This document shows, one piece after another, positions 23,960 through 35,700 of a stretch of 64,000 nucleotides of DNA (its first letter is position 1; every line of letters starts with the position of its first letter). The translations under genes were made by a program, and so were the position numbers. The notes beneath the pieces are model-generated. The model made no database searches. It was not told the origin of the DNA and saw only the letters and a list, made by a program, of their open reading frames with translations. Origin of the DNA: Nemopilema nomurai (taxonomy: Eukaryota; Cnidaria; Scyphozoa; Rhizostomeae; Rhizostomatidae); contig ML133378.1 of the NCBI GenBank assembly GCA_003864495.1, positions 850,009 to 914,008 of the forward strand, in the 5' to 3' direction.

Positions 23960-24520
23960 AAGGATTTTTTGTTTGTAATCTGATTTTAAATCGAATGTAA
24001 TTTTAACAATACCGCAACTTGTATAATTCGATTGTTTACAAAATATACATACTAAATCTACAATTTTTAATAGTTTTTAAATACAAAAGTTACAATAAAA
24101 TCATTAAGTTATGCATACGTCGCAGTTGCATGTACAGGTTGTCCCGTCCCAGTTTATAATTAATTTCTTGAATTGGGTAAGATTTTTTGCAGATTTTACT
24201 TCCTGTGGTATGATATTCCAAATTTGTGGTCCGACAGACCTGAGGCTGTTTGTACCGAAAGTTGTTTGGTTAGGCCTGTAGTGTCGCAAGTCTTGTGGAC
24301 GACCTGATCATCGATGAGAGGTTCTTTGTTCGAAAATATTTTGCATGAATTCAGGATTTAACCTTTTCACAGTTTTGAAAATCTCAATACAGAGGTTCCG
24401 TTGCCGACTTACAAGCATTGTGCATTTTTGTGATTTGCCAAGCAGATCTCTATAAGATGACTCGAAAGATGAATTGATGCTCAGCGAGTCTTGTCTGGCT
24501 ACAAGCGTAGGCTGCAATTA
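23960..24520 (-). mobile_element. LINE 3' fragment (C-terminal part of ORF2)
   Basis: On minus, 24517-24308 gives SRQRNLCIEIFKTVKRLNP, and 24289-24104 gives TFGTNSLRSVGPQIWNIIP followed by KNLTQFKKLI. This is the usual order at the C-terminus of CR1/Jockey-type LINE proteins: R-x2-x-A/C-I-x-[IL][FY]K, then G-P-x-[IL]-W-N-x-[IL]-P, then F-K. A frame break separates the two pieces, and only the last part of the protein is present, so it is a dead 5'-truncated copy. Confidence 0.7.
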
Positions 24521-24559
24521 GCATAAGAGATATCATTTTCACATCTACAATCCAATTGC

Positions 24560-27508
24560 AATCGGCTTCCATTGTCTGCCTCTCTAGGCATAGGCAAGGC
24601 CGACCACCAATAACAACAGTGCTCTGCGCTAGATGGGCATCCTAGATTAGCCCAAGCAGAAAGTTTAAGAATGGAAGGGCTTGTCTTGCAGGCGATGTGT
24701 GTTCAAAAACAAAATGAACAAGTGATCATGTGAGGGATTTGTAAAAGTATAAAAAATCTACAATAACAGTCAAAGCAGGTTGATAATGGCCAACAATCCA
24801 TTCATATGCGCCGCAGTATGGTTGTAATACACTGGAAAGGAAGAATTCGTAAACAAAATGGAAGACACATTTAGATGTAATGTATATATTGTAAAATGCT
24901 TCCTTGTTACCGCTTTTTACCTTCATGTTGGAGGGGAGGCGCGGTCTGGCACATCTGGCAGAGTGGCGATCGCCTCGCCAGTAAAAAAAGGAAGGGCCCT
25001 TTCTAGCGAAAGGCAGAGGAAGGAATTTATATTAACAATTCAAGTATTATAGTTATAATCAGGACCCCAAAATTTATACAATTTTTTGTTTAGAAAATAC
25101 ACGCAAATTCTTTGTCTTTAATGAGATAATTCAAATATCACACAAAGAAAAGTTGTGGAGAAAAATTTTCATATAGTCAGATAATGCTATTGCTTGCTAT
25201 ATTTCGGAAGTTAAATAGCAAGCAATCGCCAACAGCAATATCGAACAAATCTCAATTAGCAAATGACAGTTTGAATTAATAGCTCGTGGGATCTGCAAGT
25301 TATCACAATGATGTCAAAGCAATTAAAAGCTCACTTTGATAAATTAATGGATGAAAACATGCAGATGCTTTCTTGTTCACGGAAAAGGCTCCAAGCGAGG
25401 TAGATTATGGTGAAGACAGCAATCGTCAGCACCTGGGTGTATCAAGCGAGTTAGAAAGGCCATCCTCTATTCCTTCCCTATATTGGAATAAGCATACCAA
25501 CAATGCATCTCCTGTGCTTTTAAAGCTCTGCACGTTTATAAAGTAAATAAAGTAGCATACATCTCCCTACACACTTCGTATAAATGCGTCATGACACTTA
25601 GCTGCACACAGGTTTCTTATGACAGATTGTTTACTCAGCAAAAAATTGTCAAGAAGTTGCGCGTAAGCCAACTAAATCACAAATCACCGTTTATTAATTC
25701 AGATGAAGAAAAACTTTCCTCTCGATTATGAACAAATCATTGATCAGTTTGCTGATACATCTGCACCATTGCAGAGCCAAAGCAGCTCAGAACGTGAATA
25801 TTGAAACATTTGAGCTATTTATTGCACATTATCACCTAAATGCTGCTTTTTAGAAATTCCATAACTATCTCTGGTTTTCAAAATTTTATTTTTATGTCGA
25901 GTTTTAAATTGTGACTGATTATGAAATTATAGTTGAGGTACCAAACTGAACTGTGACAAAGATGACACATATTTCAATAGAACTATAGCACCACTTTTGG
26001 AAAGTTACAAGGGCTAAGTTGACGTAACAAACACACTTGATAATTGCATCTAACTTGATTGCAGTAGGTTTTGATTCAAGTGAGCGCTAAGCATGCAAAA
26101 TGTATCCTCAGATTAAAGTGCAAGCCTGGATGTCCATCAATATCTCTCAATCAGTAACGATTATCAAATGACCGTATTTAAGGTGACACCTCTATTTTGT
26201 GGGTGTGATCGAGCAATTTCTCGTCGAATACCAGGAATCAAAGTTGAGTCCAGTAGCTTTCGTGACAGAAGGTCTACCAAAGGACGTCTGGGATATAACG
26301 AGTTCAGGAACAAGAGAAGGTCTACTAAAGGAACTGCTCCACACCAATGACCAGTTGATCGATGCAAATGATGGAAAGTGGCAGCCCTAGAAAGTCTGGA
26401 AATGGCAGGAGTGTAGAGATTAAATGCAGCGGAAGCTGAATGGCATAGAGCAAGAGTACGAAGGGGAAATCAGTATGGAAAATAGGTGTAATAAAGAACC
26501 GAGGCAAGATTTACCCCCAAAATACTGTCGTGATAATAGGAAAAACACATGTAAGTTGGAGCGAATTTTGTCTGATTGAATAAGAAATCAATAAACCAGT
26601 TTAGCTAAGTCCCACGAGCTTTAAAATAAACTATGTCTGATAGGCATAAATTGTGCCAGGTTCTGGCTAGGTTACTTTGAAAGTTTTGACAGCTATTAAC
26701 TATCAATGTTGCTGGATTTGCTGAGCTTTAAGATTACATCAGTTTTTTTAAGCCTCTTGGCACCCACTGCTTTCTAAATTTTAAGACGCTTCAACTTATC
26801 AGTGCCTTTGACTTGGCTCACTATTAAGAACTTTTTTCCGGTTTCTTGGTGAAAATGATGCTCTTCTATTGGCATGCCTACAATGCCCGCCAAAAGTAGT
26901 TGGAACACCGAGATTCTACTCCAATCCACTTCAATTCCCTATTTCAAGCAGAGAGAACCAGGATGCTTCGTGTCAGCTGCAGATATGAGAATCGAGGATG
27001 TTCAGAAAAGCAGGTTTAATTGTCATAAAATTGCAAGAGGGACAGTAAGACGAGACTATAAAACCTCGTGCAGAAGGGTGACACAGAAAATTCTCTTGTC
27101 GTGTTATTCAGCTGCAGATGAGTTTGGTCGTGAAGTAACACAGGGCAAGGTTTTTCCAATTGAAATTATGCAGTATTCATATCTCAAAAGCTTTTTAACT
27201 TGAAAGATACATTATACAGATAGATACATGATAATAGGACAGAGACATTGTAAACAAACAAACGAAGTATTTATGCATTATGCGGCGTATTCCAAAACAG
27301 GCCTACAGGGATCTAAGGCATAGCCTATTCCCAAAATGCTTCGTTTTCCCTTAGCCGACAGAGTTCTTGTGCACGATCGATGACCTCAAACTTGGTTGGA
27401 GACCAATTCTATAATCTTTCTGCTTTTCTAAAGTTTTATTGCTGATGCACTTCATATCGGATTCGCTGCACTGTATAGGGTCGGTTTTATACCAGATGGG
27501 GCTCCTAT
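24560..27508. other. Stretch with no supportable gene
   Basis: Open frames at 26199-26390 (+) and 26874-27203 (+, 109 codons) have protein-like composition. They show no family motif, signal peptide or splice context that I can defend. A relic of an unknown element cannot be excluded. Confidence 0.35.
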
Positions 27509-28346
27509 TTAAGGCTGGTTTTCATTTAACGTATTTCGACGTATTTCATCGCAATACAGGGTTTACGATTTTTACGACATGTAAAAACTGCAAAACGAAT
27601 TTCATCTTAATTCGTCATAATTCTACCGGAAAAAGCGTTATACGTTCACGTGTCTACAGTAACATGTGGTCTTTGGATACAAATTATTTGGCGGCATATA
27701 AGACAAGGATCTAAAAGAAGCAGGAAAATCACATACTATGTAAGGCGCAATAAAGCATAGGTTAATGCTGCAGCGCAGTTTGATAGTCATTACAGCCATT
27801 CTGAGAAAGAAGAAACAATTGCTCACACGAAAAAAATATTTGGAAAAGGGGATTTTGAATTCGGAAATTTTTCCAAGAATGCAAGTGGTCTGGCCACTTT
27901 CAAGCAGAAATTTAAGAACTGAGGATATATGATAGAATGTTGTTGATTCCCCGCTTGTCTGTCATGTTGAAATCAAGGTGTGCACTTTTTAGATCGAGAG
28001 CTATTGCGCCAAAACAAGATTGGGCTACCGTATTTCAACGTATTTGACGTATTTCATTTTGTAAACCGTCAGCCTATCGGTATATAAACAGTGCTGAAAT
28101 CTATGTTCATATTTGACGTATTTCTTATTTTCACATAATTCATGGACCGTAATTCGTCTTAATTCGTCGTATTCTGACTGGAGAAACAATTTTTTTTATT
28201 TCTTCCGATTAATAACGTTGAGTTACGTTAGGCAATTTTCAACAAATTTGGTCGGTTTTCATATAACGTAAAGAAATCTTAATTGATCGTAGACTCTGAA
28301 TTGAGATGAAATACTTCGAAATACGTTATATGAAAACCAGTCTCAA
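27509..28346. mobile_element. TIR element with TTAA-type flanks and subterminal repeats
   Basis: The left end (from 27513) reads GGCTGGTTTTCATTTAACG. The right end, read on the other strand from 28342, gives GACTGGTTTTCATATAACG, and the match continues for about 38 bp. It is flanked by TTAA on the left and TCAA (one change) on the right, as for piggyBac or Kolobok insertions. Inside, CGTATTT(C/G)A(A)CGTATTT motifs recur near both ends and at about 28025-28130. About 830 bp long with no transposase: a non-autonomous element. Confidence 0.6.
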
Positions 28347-28612
28347 GATTATTCTTAAATTATTCTTGCCAAACAATAAGCCAAAGTAAAATATTACTAC
28401 TTTTTAGATGTTGCTTCATGATAAGCTTCAACAAGAACAAACAGAACAAAAACTACTTATACAAACAGAGTACGACACTTCTATAAACCATTATTTTAGC
28501 CTTGTGATTGAGTTGGTTTGCTTTGGGAGAAAACTCAGATTAGGAAAAAACTTTAGTCTTGATGAAGGTTGAGCCTGGCATGATTCTTGAATTATAGCAA
28601 TGTTAGGCCTTA

Positions 28613-28776
28613 ATAATCTTATAGACTTTCTTCTTACAGAAAAAACGTGAAGTTTACAGAATGTAAAACAGTCGAAGTTCCAGCACCTAAATTGATAATC
28701 TTATAGACTTTCTTCTTACAGAAAAAATGTGAAGTTTACAGAATGTAAAATAGTCGAAGTTCCAGCACCTAAATTA
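28613..28776. repeat. 82-bp tandem duplication, two units
   Basis: AATCTTATAGACTTTC through AGCACCTAAATT occurs twice with an 82-bp period and only about three differences. It is followed directly by a GC-rich block (GGGGGGCATTGG and GACGCCCCCC). It is recent. Function unknown, possibly subterminal repeats of a mobile element. Confidence 0.85.
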
Positions 28777-29757
28777 AAGGGGGGCATTGGAGAGCGTGAC
28801 GCCCCCCAAAGGTTTGAGGATCCAATTATTATTGGAAAACGTAACAGTTCACTTACCCTGGAAACCAGACTCAATGTGGGTCTGGTACCCAGGGTACAGC
28901 TCACTTGAATATTTTATTTTTCTGAGACAACTTGCAACTCATTTTACACTTAAGGGATTTTTGGGATTGGGGATGTAAAATCAGATGTAACCCGATGTAA
29001 AATCAAAAAGGCAGGAATCCACTTTGCCTCGTTAATCATATTGTCCTTTTTTCTCTCGTAGTTTTTTCATGTATTTGTTGTTTCTTGTCGACGGCGGTTT
29101 TTTTGTTTTGTTGAATTGAATTCTTTCATTGTGCCTAAACTTTTGAGCCAATCAAATCCTGTATTGATCAGAAAGAGGGAGTATTTCATGAAACTACGAT
29201 TTGAATTCAACTTCTGATGCCTATGAACAATATATTGTGTATTTGCTTTCATACCACAAAGAAGATAGAATGGAGCTTGTGGTACTGAGTTTGAGCACTG
29301 TTACAGAAAGACAGATAACGAAATAAAGCATAGTCATATTTTGTTAGCAAAGTCGTCTAATTTGGTCGATTATGCAACACATATTTTGATTTCCGTTCAA
29401 GTGTACTGTATCTCAAACAATTTAAAATGCAAAAAGCATCCTTTTAGTAACTGACGGTAGAAATCTAAGAGTTTGTATCGTATTTTAGCCTGCTTTTAGC
29501 AACATTGCCTGGTTTTATCTTAAAAGTTTTAATATCAAAATTTTTGTGGTCATGGCCGTTTTGATAATAATAGCAGAATTATAATTTGCTCTCTTGTCAA
29601 ACCCATCCTAAAAACATATATTGGCCTAATGTTCTAGTTGAGAATAGAGATTTCCATTCGCCCGAATTCGATTCGGACTATCGATCGACTTCGTGAAAAT
29701 CGATCTTTGAGTTTTCTCTTAGAACACAGGGTAGCAAGGATTGTTTATATTGTTGCA

Positions 29758-32700
29758 ATGTCGGTGACAGAAACAGGGTCCAAAATGAAGTTCGAGAAGA
29801 AGGCCCTTTATCAACCAGATTTGGAGCAGCTAGCTAATTGTATTGAAGCTGGCATGAGCAATAATTTCAGAAAAGTGTCTGTGTCTCTCATAGATTGCCC
29901 TGATCTAACAAAAGAACCTTTTGGTCTTGCTGATATTGGACTTGGTGGTAGTCCTAAAATTCTTGATGTCGGGGGCGTACCTTACCTTATTCCTACGCCA
30001 GACAAGAGCAAGATTTACAATTTCTGTGAACTGGCAGATATCATTGGTGTCGAGAATCCTTTCTTTATTGGAGCTGGAGCAGGGGGCTGCCATATATTAG
30101 GTGTAAACAGTGAAATGATGGCCAATCTGAAATTGAGCACCTCTACGAAAGGTATGTCAGTGTGTTTATACATTTGGCTTTCATTGGAAGTTTTCAAATT
30201 TCCATGTCACAAAAACTCTCATTATTACATAATTATTCAGCAAAGTCTCAACAGTAGAAAGAGACTTGAGAATGGGAATTAATCTAAATAATCTGTCAAT
30301 AAGTACATTCCAAAAAGAGCAACTCTTCAAGGTCTAAAGAGGTTTGTAGGGCCTGAGAAGCTGTCTCAGTGGCTAGGAGAAATTGCCCAAGATGTCAAAA
30401 CATTTACAGTTTCAAGGATTCAGCTTGGAAGCATTTGCTAAGATTATATGGTTGAATTAGCTAGAAAAAATTTGTCACCAATTCAGAGCATTTACTATTG
30501 TTTGGGAAAAGAGTAATATGATGGCAAAACATTAACCCAGAGGAAAGGTTAAATTTGAATGTTTTGCACTAGATTGCTCGGGCCAAATTGCAAGGGACTG
30601 TACTGTCTCAAAGAATTCTTGTCTAAGAGCAGGCCCAGTATAGGTATAAGTAAATATCTGATGATAATGTTAGAGAGGTGCAAAATAAATTAAGCCATAG
30701 TAAATTTTTTGACTCGTAAACAAAATTGAGCAATGTGAAGTTTTTAGGTCAAATCACACCAGTATGAAACTAGACAAGCCTACTATGATAGAGATGTAAA
30801 TTTTTGAAAGGAAAATTTTGAATCCCTTTCCTTTTTTAAGGCAAAATTGTTTAAGGTTTTTGGTTATGCAGTTGAATTAGCAAAATAAGGTCAAGATAAA
30901 TTTTCATTCTCTTAGAAGTGGTGTGAAAAGGCACAAGAAGGTTAACACACTAGTAGTTGTTGACACTAATATCACATAGATTCATTCTCAGAGTATACCT
31001 AATGCTTTTGTTTAAGGGGGTTCAAGGAGGTATTTTCAGTTACTAGTTTTTTCAAAAAGGGACCAAGGACCTCAACATGTATATTTTCTTCAGCAGACTT
31101 TTTGATATTTTTACAGTTGAAATTTCATCAGGATTTTTAATGGGAGAAAGATAATGAGAAAACAAAATGAAATAAGTTAGTTTGTTAACATTTAAAGCCA
31201 CTGTTCTATGGTACCTTGAAACTTTGCATTATCTGTTTTTGATGGAATGCTTATTAAAAAATCTCCTTTCTTTTTTGGAGCTCAATTCAATTTATGATGT
31301 TGATCAAACCATTCAATCTCTTTCACACTAAAATTTTGCAGTGAAGATGTTGTCTATGGAATATCTTGCAAATGAATAAATACAGAGAGCTATTTGACTT
31401 ATAAAAACTCTGGTGATCTTATAATTTTGATATTTGTGGGGGTGTGATACCCCCCCCCCCCCCTAGACCGAAACCTTGTTGGCAAATCTTCGAAAATTCA
31501 AGTTTTGACAGCAGCCTCTTAAAAACGGTCAACGCGTAGTTGTAAGGATGTGTTCACATTGCAAAATCTTACTGCCATTCATGAAACCTTCTTAACATTT
31601 TATTTATTTGTCGTCTCCAAAAATGTCATCTCCAAAAATGTCATCACAAGGTATGATACTGTGCTAAGTAACTTCCCTCTCTCTGCGTAGCCTGCTTGAG
31701 ATTAAAAAAAAATGATCGAAACAGTTTCTGCAAACGCGAGATAAAGAAAAAAACTATATTGAAATGTCTTGTACATGGCTGTAATAAAAAAATTGACGAT
31801 GGCTATCTAACATCTCACAACTTTAAGTATCAAGAGTTGCTGTCAAAAAAGAAAAGCAATCAAACACGATCAGGAATGGCGAGTTTTGTTTATTGCAGCT
31901 TCGTGACATTTTGAATTTTAAACCAGAGAATAAACAATGAATAAACATGGATGCTTTTACGTTCTCTGGAGGAGGCAAGTCTTTGTTTATAGAAAAAGGA
32001 AGACAATAGCTCATTTTTGAATGGCGGCAGGTTCCTGGGGACTGTGGGGGCAATCGCCAAATGGCCCCCTCATTGATATGTGGTGAAGGCCATGTACATT
32101 TTTGTGTTCAGACAAATAAAAGCAGAAAAACTGCGCATTAAAGCCACCTTCGATTCTATTTTGGCCAATCATTTTATAAGGTAACTTCATCAGAAGGGCA
32201 GATTGACGACGGCTAAAATGGTGACGCGAAGTCACAACAGATGTAGGAAAAATAAGAGAAAAACAAGGCGCTGGAGTATAGTGTTCATGAGTTTGAAGTG
32301 AAATTGCTGAAAACCTTCTTGCAAACGACAATGACTGATGACTGCTTAAACTCGCTTATGCTAATGTCATGCGAAATAGATCTAACCAACACAATTAATA
32401 TAGATGCAGTTGCAGCTTGCTGGGCATGACTGAAACATAGATATTTTTCTTCTTTTCGAAATTACCTGCAAACTTAATTTTCCTGAGAATAAATTTTTGC
32501 GAGATTTATCAATAATAACAAGTACCGTTTAAGGAGACACCCATATCAATTGCTACACCCATTTTGTCGGCAAACCACTGCTTGGTTTTTGTTGCGTCTT
32601 TTTTCAAGCGAAATGAAAATCAACTAACTACAAAACTAGGCGTTAACACATAAAACGAGGGAACACGTTGTTGATTACGTTATTGTGGATACGGAGACAA

Positions 32701-35700
32701 TGGAAGGTGATAATGACTATGAAACAATGGAGGACATAATACTGTTTGACAATGGCCACTCGCAAGGTTGGGGGATTTTTCTGACAACTGGCAGCTGCAA
32801 CAGGATCCACAAGGGATCGTGCAATATTTTGGTGAAAATTTGAGCGGAGGAATTTTTGAGAACGGTGGAAAGAACGGGACGAAATGGTCACACTCAAAGA
32901 ACTGAAAGATGAGCGAGATACATTTAAAGAAGGTTTAGATAACAGGTCACCACACATCGATATGTAGAGGAGAAACAACACCAAATTTGCATGTTGCCAA
33001 TAAAGGAGCTATCGCGTATCAGACGGTGCAAACAAAGATTTACATATCAGGGTATGACTCAGTTCCATGCCGCATGTTGCTTGAGACAGGTAGTGAGAAG
33101 ATGTTCTTGGTGCAGAAGATTGCTGACGAGGTGAAACGTAAACCCATCCGACGAAGATCCCAGGAAATCAAATTAGAGTGGACTTTGTTAAGACCAACTT
33201 ATCAAGGAACAAGCAGTAGTGATCAAGAAAGTAAATCTTTATTTTGTATGGAGAACAGATCAGGCATACCGTGAATCCTCGAATAAGCCCCCTGGGGGCT
33301 TATTTATTTTTGACATTTTTGGGTGGGGGCTTATTCGAGGGGTGCTTATAAAATTTCCTGAAACATGCCACATAAAAAGACAATTTTTGAAATTTTTATC
33401 TTTTCACAATATAAGAAATAACCTAAGTATAAAGTAACATTTGATTAAATTATTAACAAAAACATAAATTTTTATAGTATTTCACTAAAATGCCAAAGGC
33501 AACCTCAGAAGTCAAAAATCTACAAATCGAAGGGGGGCTTATTCGAGGAGTGGGCTTATTTAAAGTTTGTAGTTCTATGGTGGGGGCTTATTCGAGGGGG
33601 GGGGGGCTTTTTCGTGGATTTACGGTAGCTACAAAGGCAGAAAGGTTATGGGACCTAGGAACTGCCTGAATCCGTGTAGGTGACCCATTACATGTTGAAT
33701 ACAGATACAGTCAAATTCGACGGTATACGTTATACAGTAAATCTACCTAGGAAGACGGCAACAGCCAAAACCTTATTATTACCAGACAACAAGCAGTTAT
33801 GTAAAAAGCGGCTACGATCTCAGCTGAAAATATTTTGATGCGATCTTACAAGGGCAGATAAAGACGGGAGTTGTGGAAAAAGCTCCCAAGAGAAAAGCAG
33901 CAGTAACAACTACACACTACATATCACATCTTCCTGTCATTTGACAAGAAGCAGAGTCCACAAAGGTAGGAATAGTGTTCGACGCTTCAGCAAAGGAGAG
34001 GAAATGTGGTTATTCACTTAATGAATGGCTTAACAAGGGGCCACCATTGACGCCTATGTTGTCTGGCATTGTGCTTCGGTACAGAATGTACCCAGTTGCT
34101 TTGGTGGGTGATTTACAGAAAGCCTTGCATAAGTTCAAAGTGGCAGTTGAAGACAAGGATTGCTTTAGATTTTTGTGGGTTTAGGAATAAAGAATGCGTT
34201 GTTAGAGCTTTCTGAGCTGTGGTTCACTTGGATTATTTTTGGAGCTGGTCCGAAACCATTTTTGTTGAATGCAACGATACAAAGGCACATTGAAGGTTAT
34301 AAGGAGACAGATACAGAGTTTTTCAGGCAGGTAGTTGTAAGTTTTTTGTGACTGATTTTGTGGGTGGAGGTAGAAACTCGATGGAAGTTACAGCATTGAG
34401 AAAGCTCACCGATGTGATGCAGAAATGTGGATTCACTCTTCACCAATGGAAGTCAAATAGTGACCATGTGTGGAGCACGCCAATGGAAGACAGTGAAAGT
34501 GATGAAGACGAAACCTAAGCAAATGCAAGTCAAGCTGCTTACTGCGCGGTTTCTGGTTGTGACGTGGCTGAATGGAACGTTTAGTAAATTATTGACTGCT
34601 AACAGGCTGCCTCCATTAGAGAAGGAATGGACTATTTCACGTCTGGGGCTGATATGAGCAAGGGTTGCAGCGAGATTGGCAGCGACTGTAATACAATCAC
34701 TGGCAGGATTTGAGTTGAAAAGGATCTGCATGTGGTCTGACAGTTGCACGGTTCTCCATTGGCTTCAAAGACGAGGTCAGTATGGGCAGTTTGTTGAACC
34801 CCGAGTCAAGGAAACTGTCACATGATGCAACATGGCAGTTATGCCCATCAAGTGAAAGTCCGGCCGATCTTGGTGCAAGGGGCAAAACACCGTTAAAACT
34901 GCAAGGAAGTAACTTGTTGTGGCAGGGACCATCGTAGCTAATTTCTGATCAGTGGCCAGAGCAGCCCAACTTGGCAAGGAGAAAAGAAATCGAAAATGAA
35001 GCGATCAAGCCCGTGTTACAGTTGACAACGACGACCAAAGAGGGGGGTCTAACAAGTTTGACTCGTGGATTAGTAGAGTGTATTTATTGACAAAAAACTA
35101 ATATCTTTATCTTTTGAAATTGGACATTACCTACAATAGGTTTCTCGTACTTGTTAAATTACTATAATAATTTAAATTTGTAAAGCTAACAGACAAGCCT
35201 TCTAGGTACGCCATGTGCAACATTTGTCTACACTTGCTCTGTCACACTGTAGGCTACCCTGGGTACCAGACCGAACAACGAATCTTAACATTTCGCCACG
35301 TTCAATTTAGATTATTCAGGTTTCACTTCGTTTCAACAGGCCTATCAATTTCCATCCCTTTTTTTACGATACACCGTGTCAGTTTTGCTAATGCTGAGCA
35401 CGTGTTCGGTTAGTTTAGATTCGTACGTCGATATAACCCGAGCCCACCTGCATTCCCTGTGACGTGCGAATCTACGAATAGCGCCGGTTTTGCATTTCTT
35501 CATATCCGAAGAAGTTAATAAGACTGACGGTACATACTTCTCAAAGCTTTTTCTCCACTGCAGATAATAAGTTCATTAATCAAACATCACAATGCGTGTT
35601 TCTTCCTCTATGTCAGTTCAACGAAGAACAAGCGAGTTTTAGCTATATTCTATTCCTTCTGGCCAACCGGAGCATTATAATAACCAGGACAAAAAATTCC

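Noticed and set aside
26199..26390. Protein-like frame containing SPVAFVTEGLPKDVWDI
   Set aside because: Composition looks coding and may be a relic, but it starts without ATG and I could not assign it to any family or gene.
26874..27203. 109-codon frame on +
   Set aside because: No recognisable family, no signal or membrane segment, and no poly(A) or splice support. Its length is possible by chance over 64 kb.
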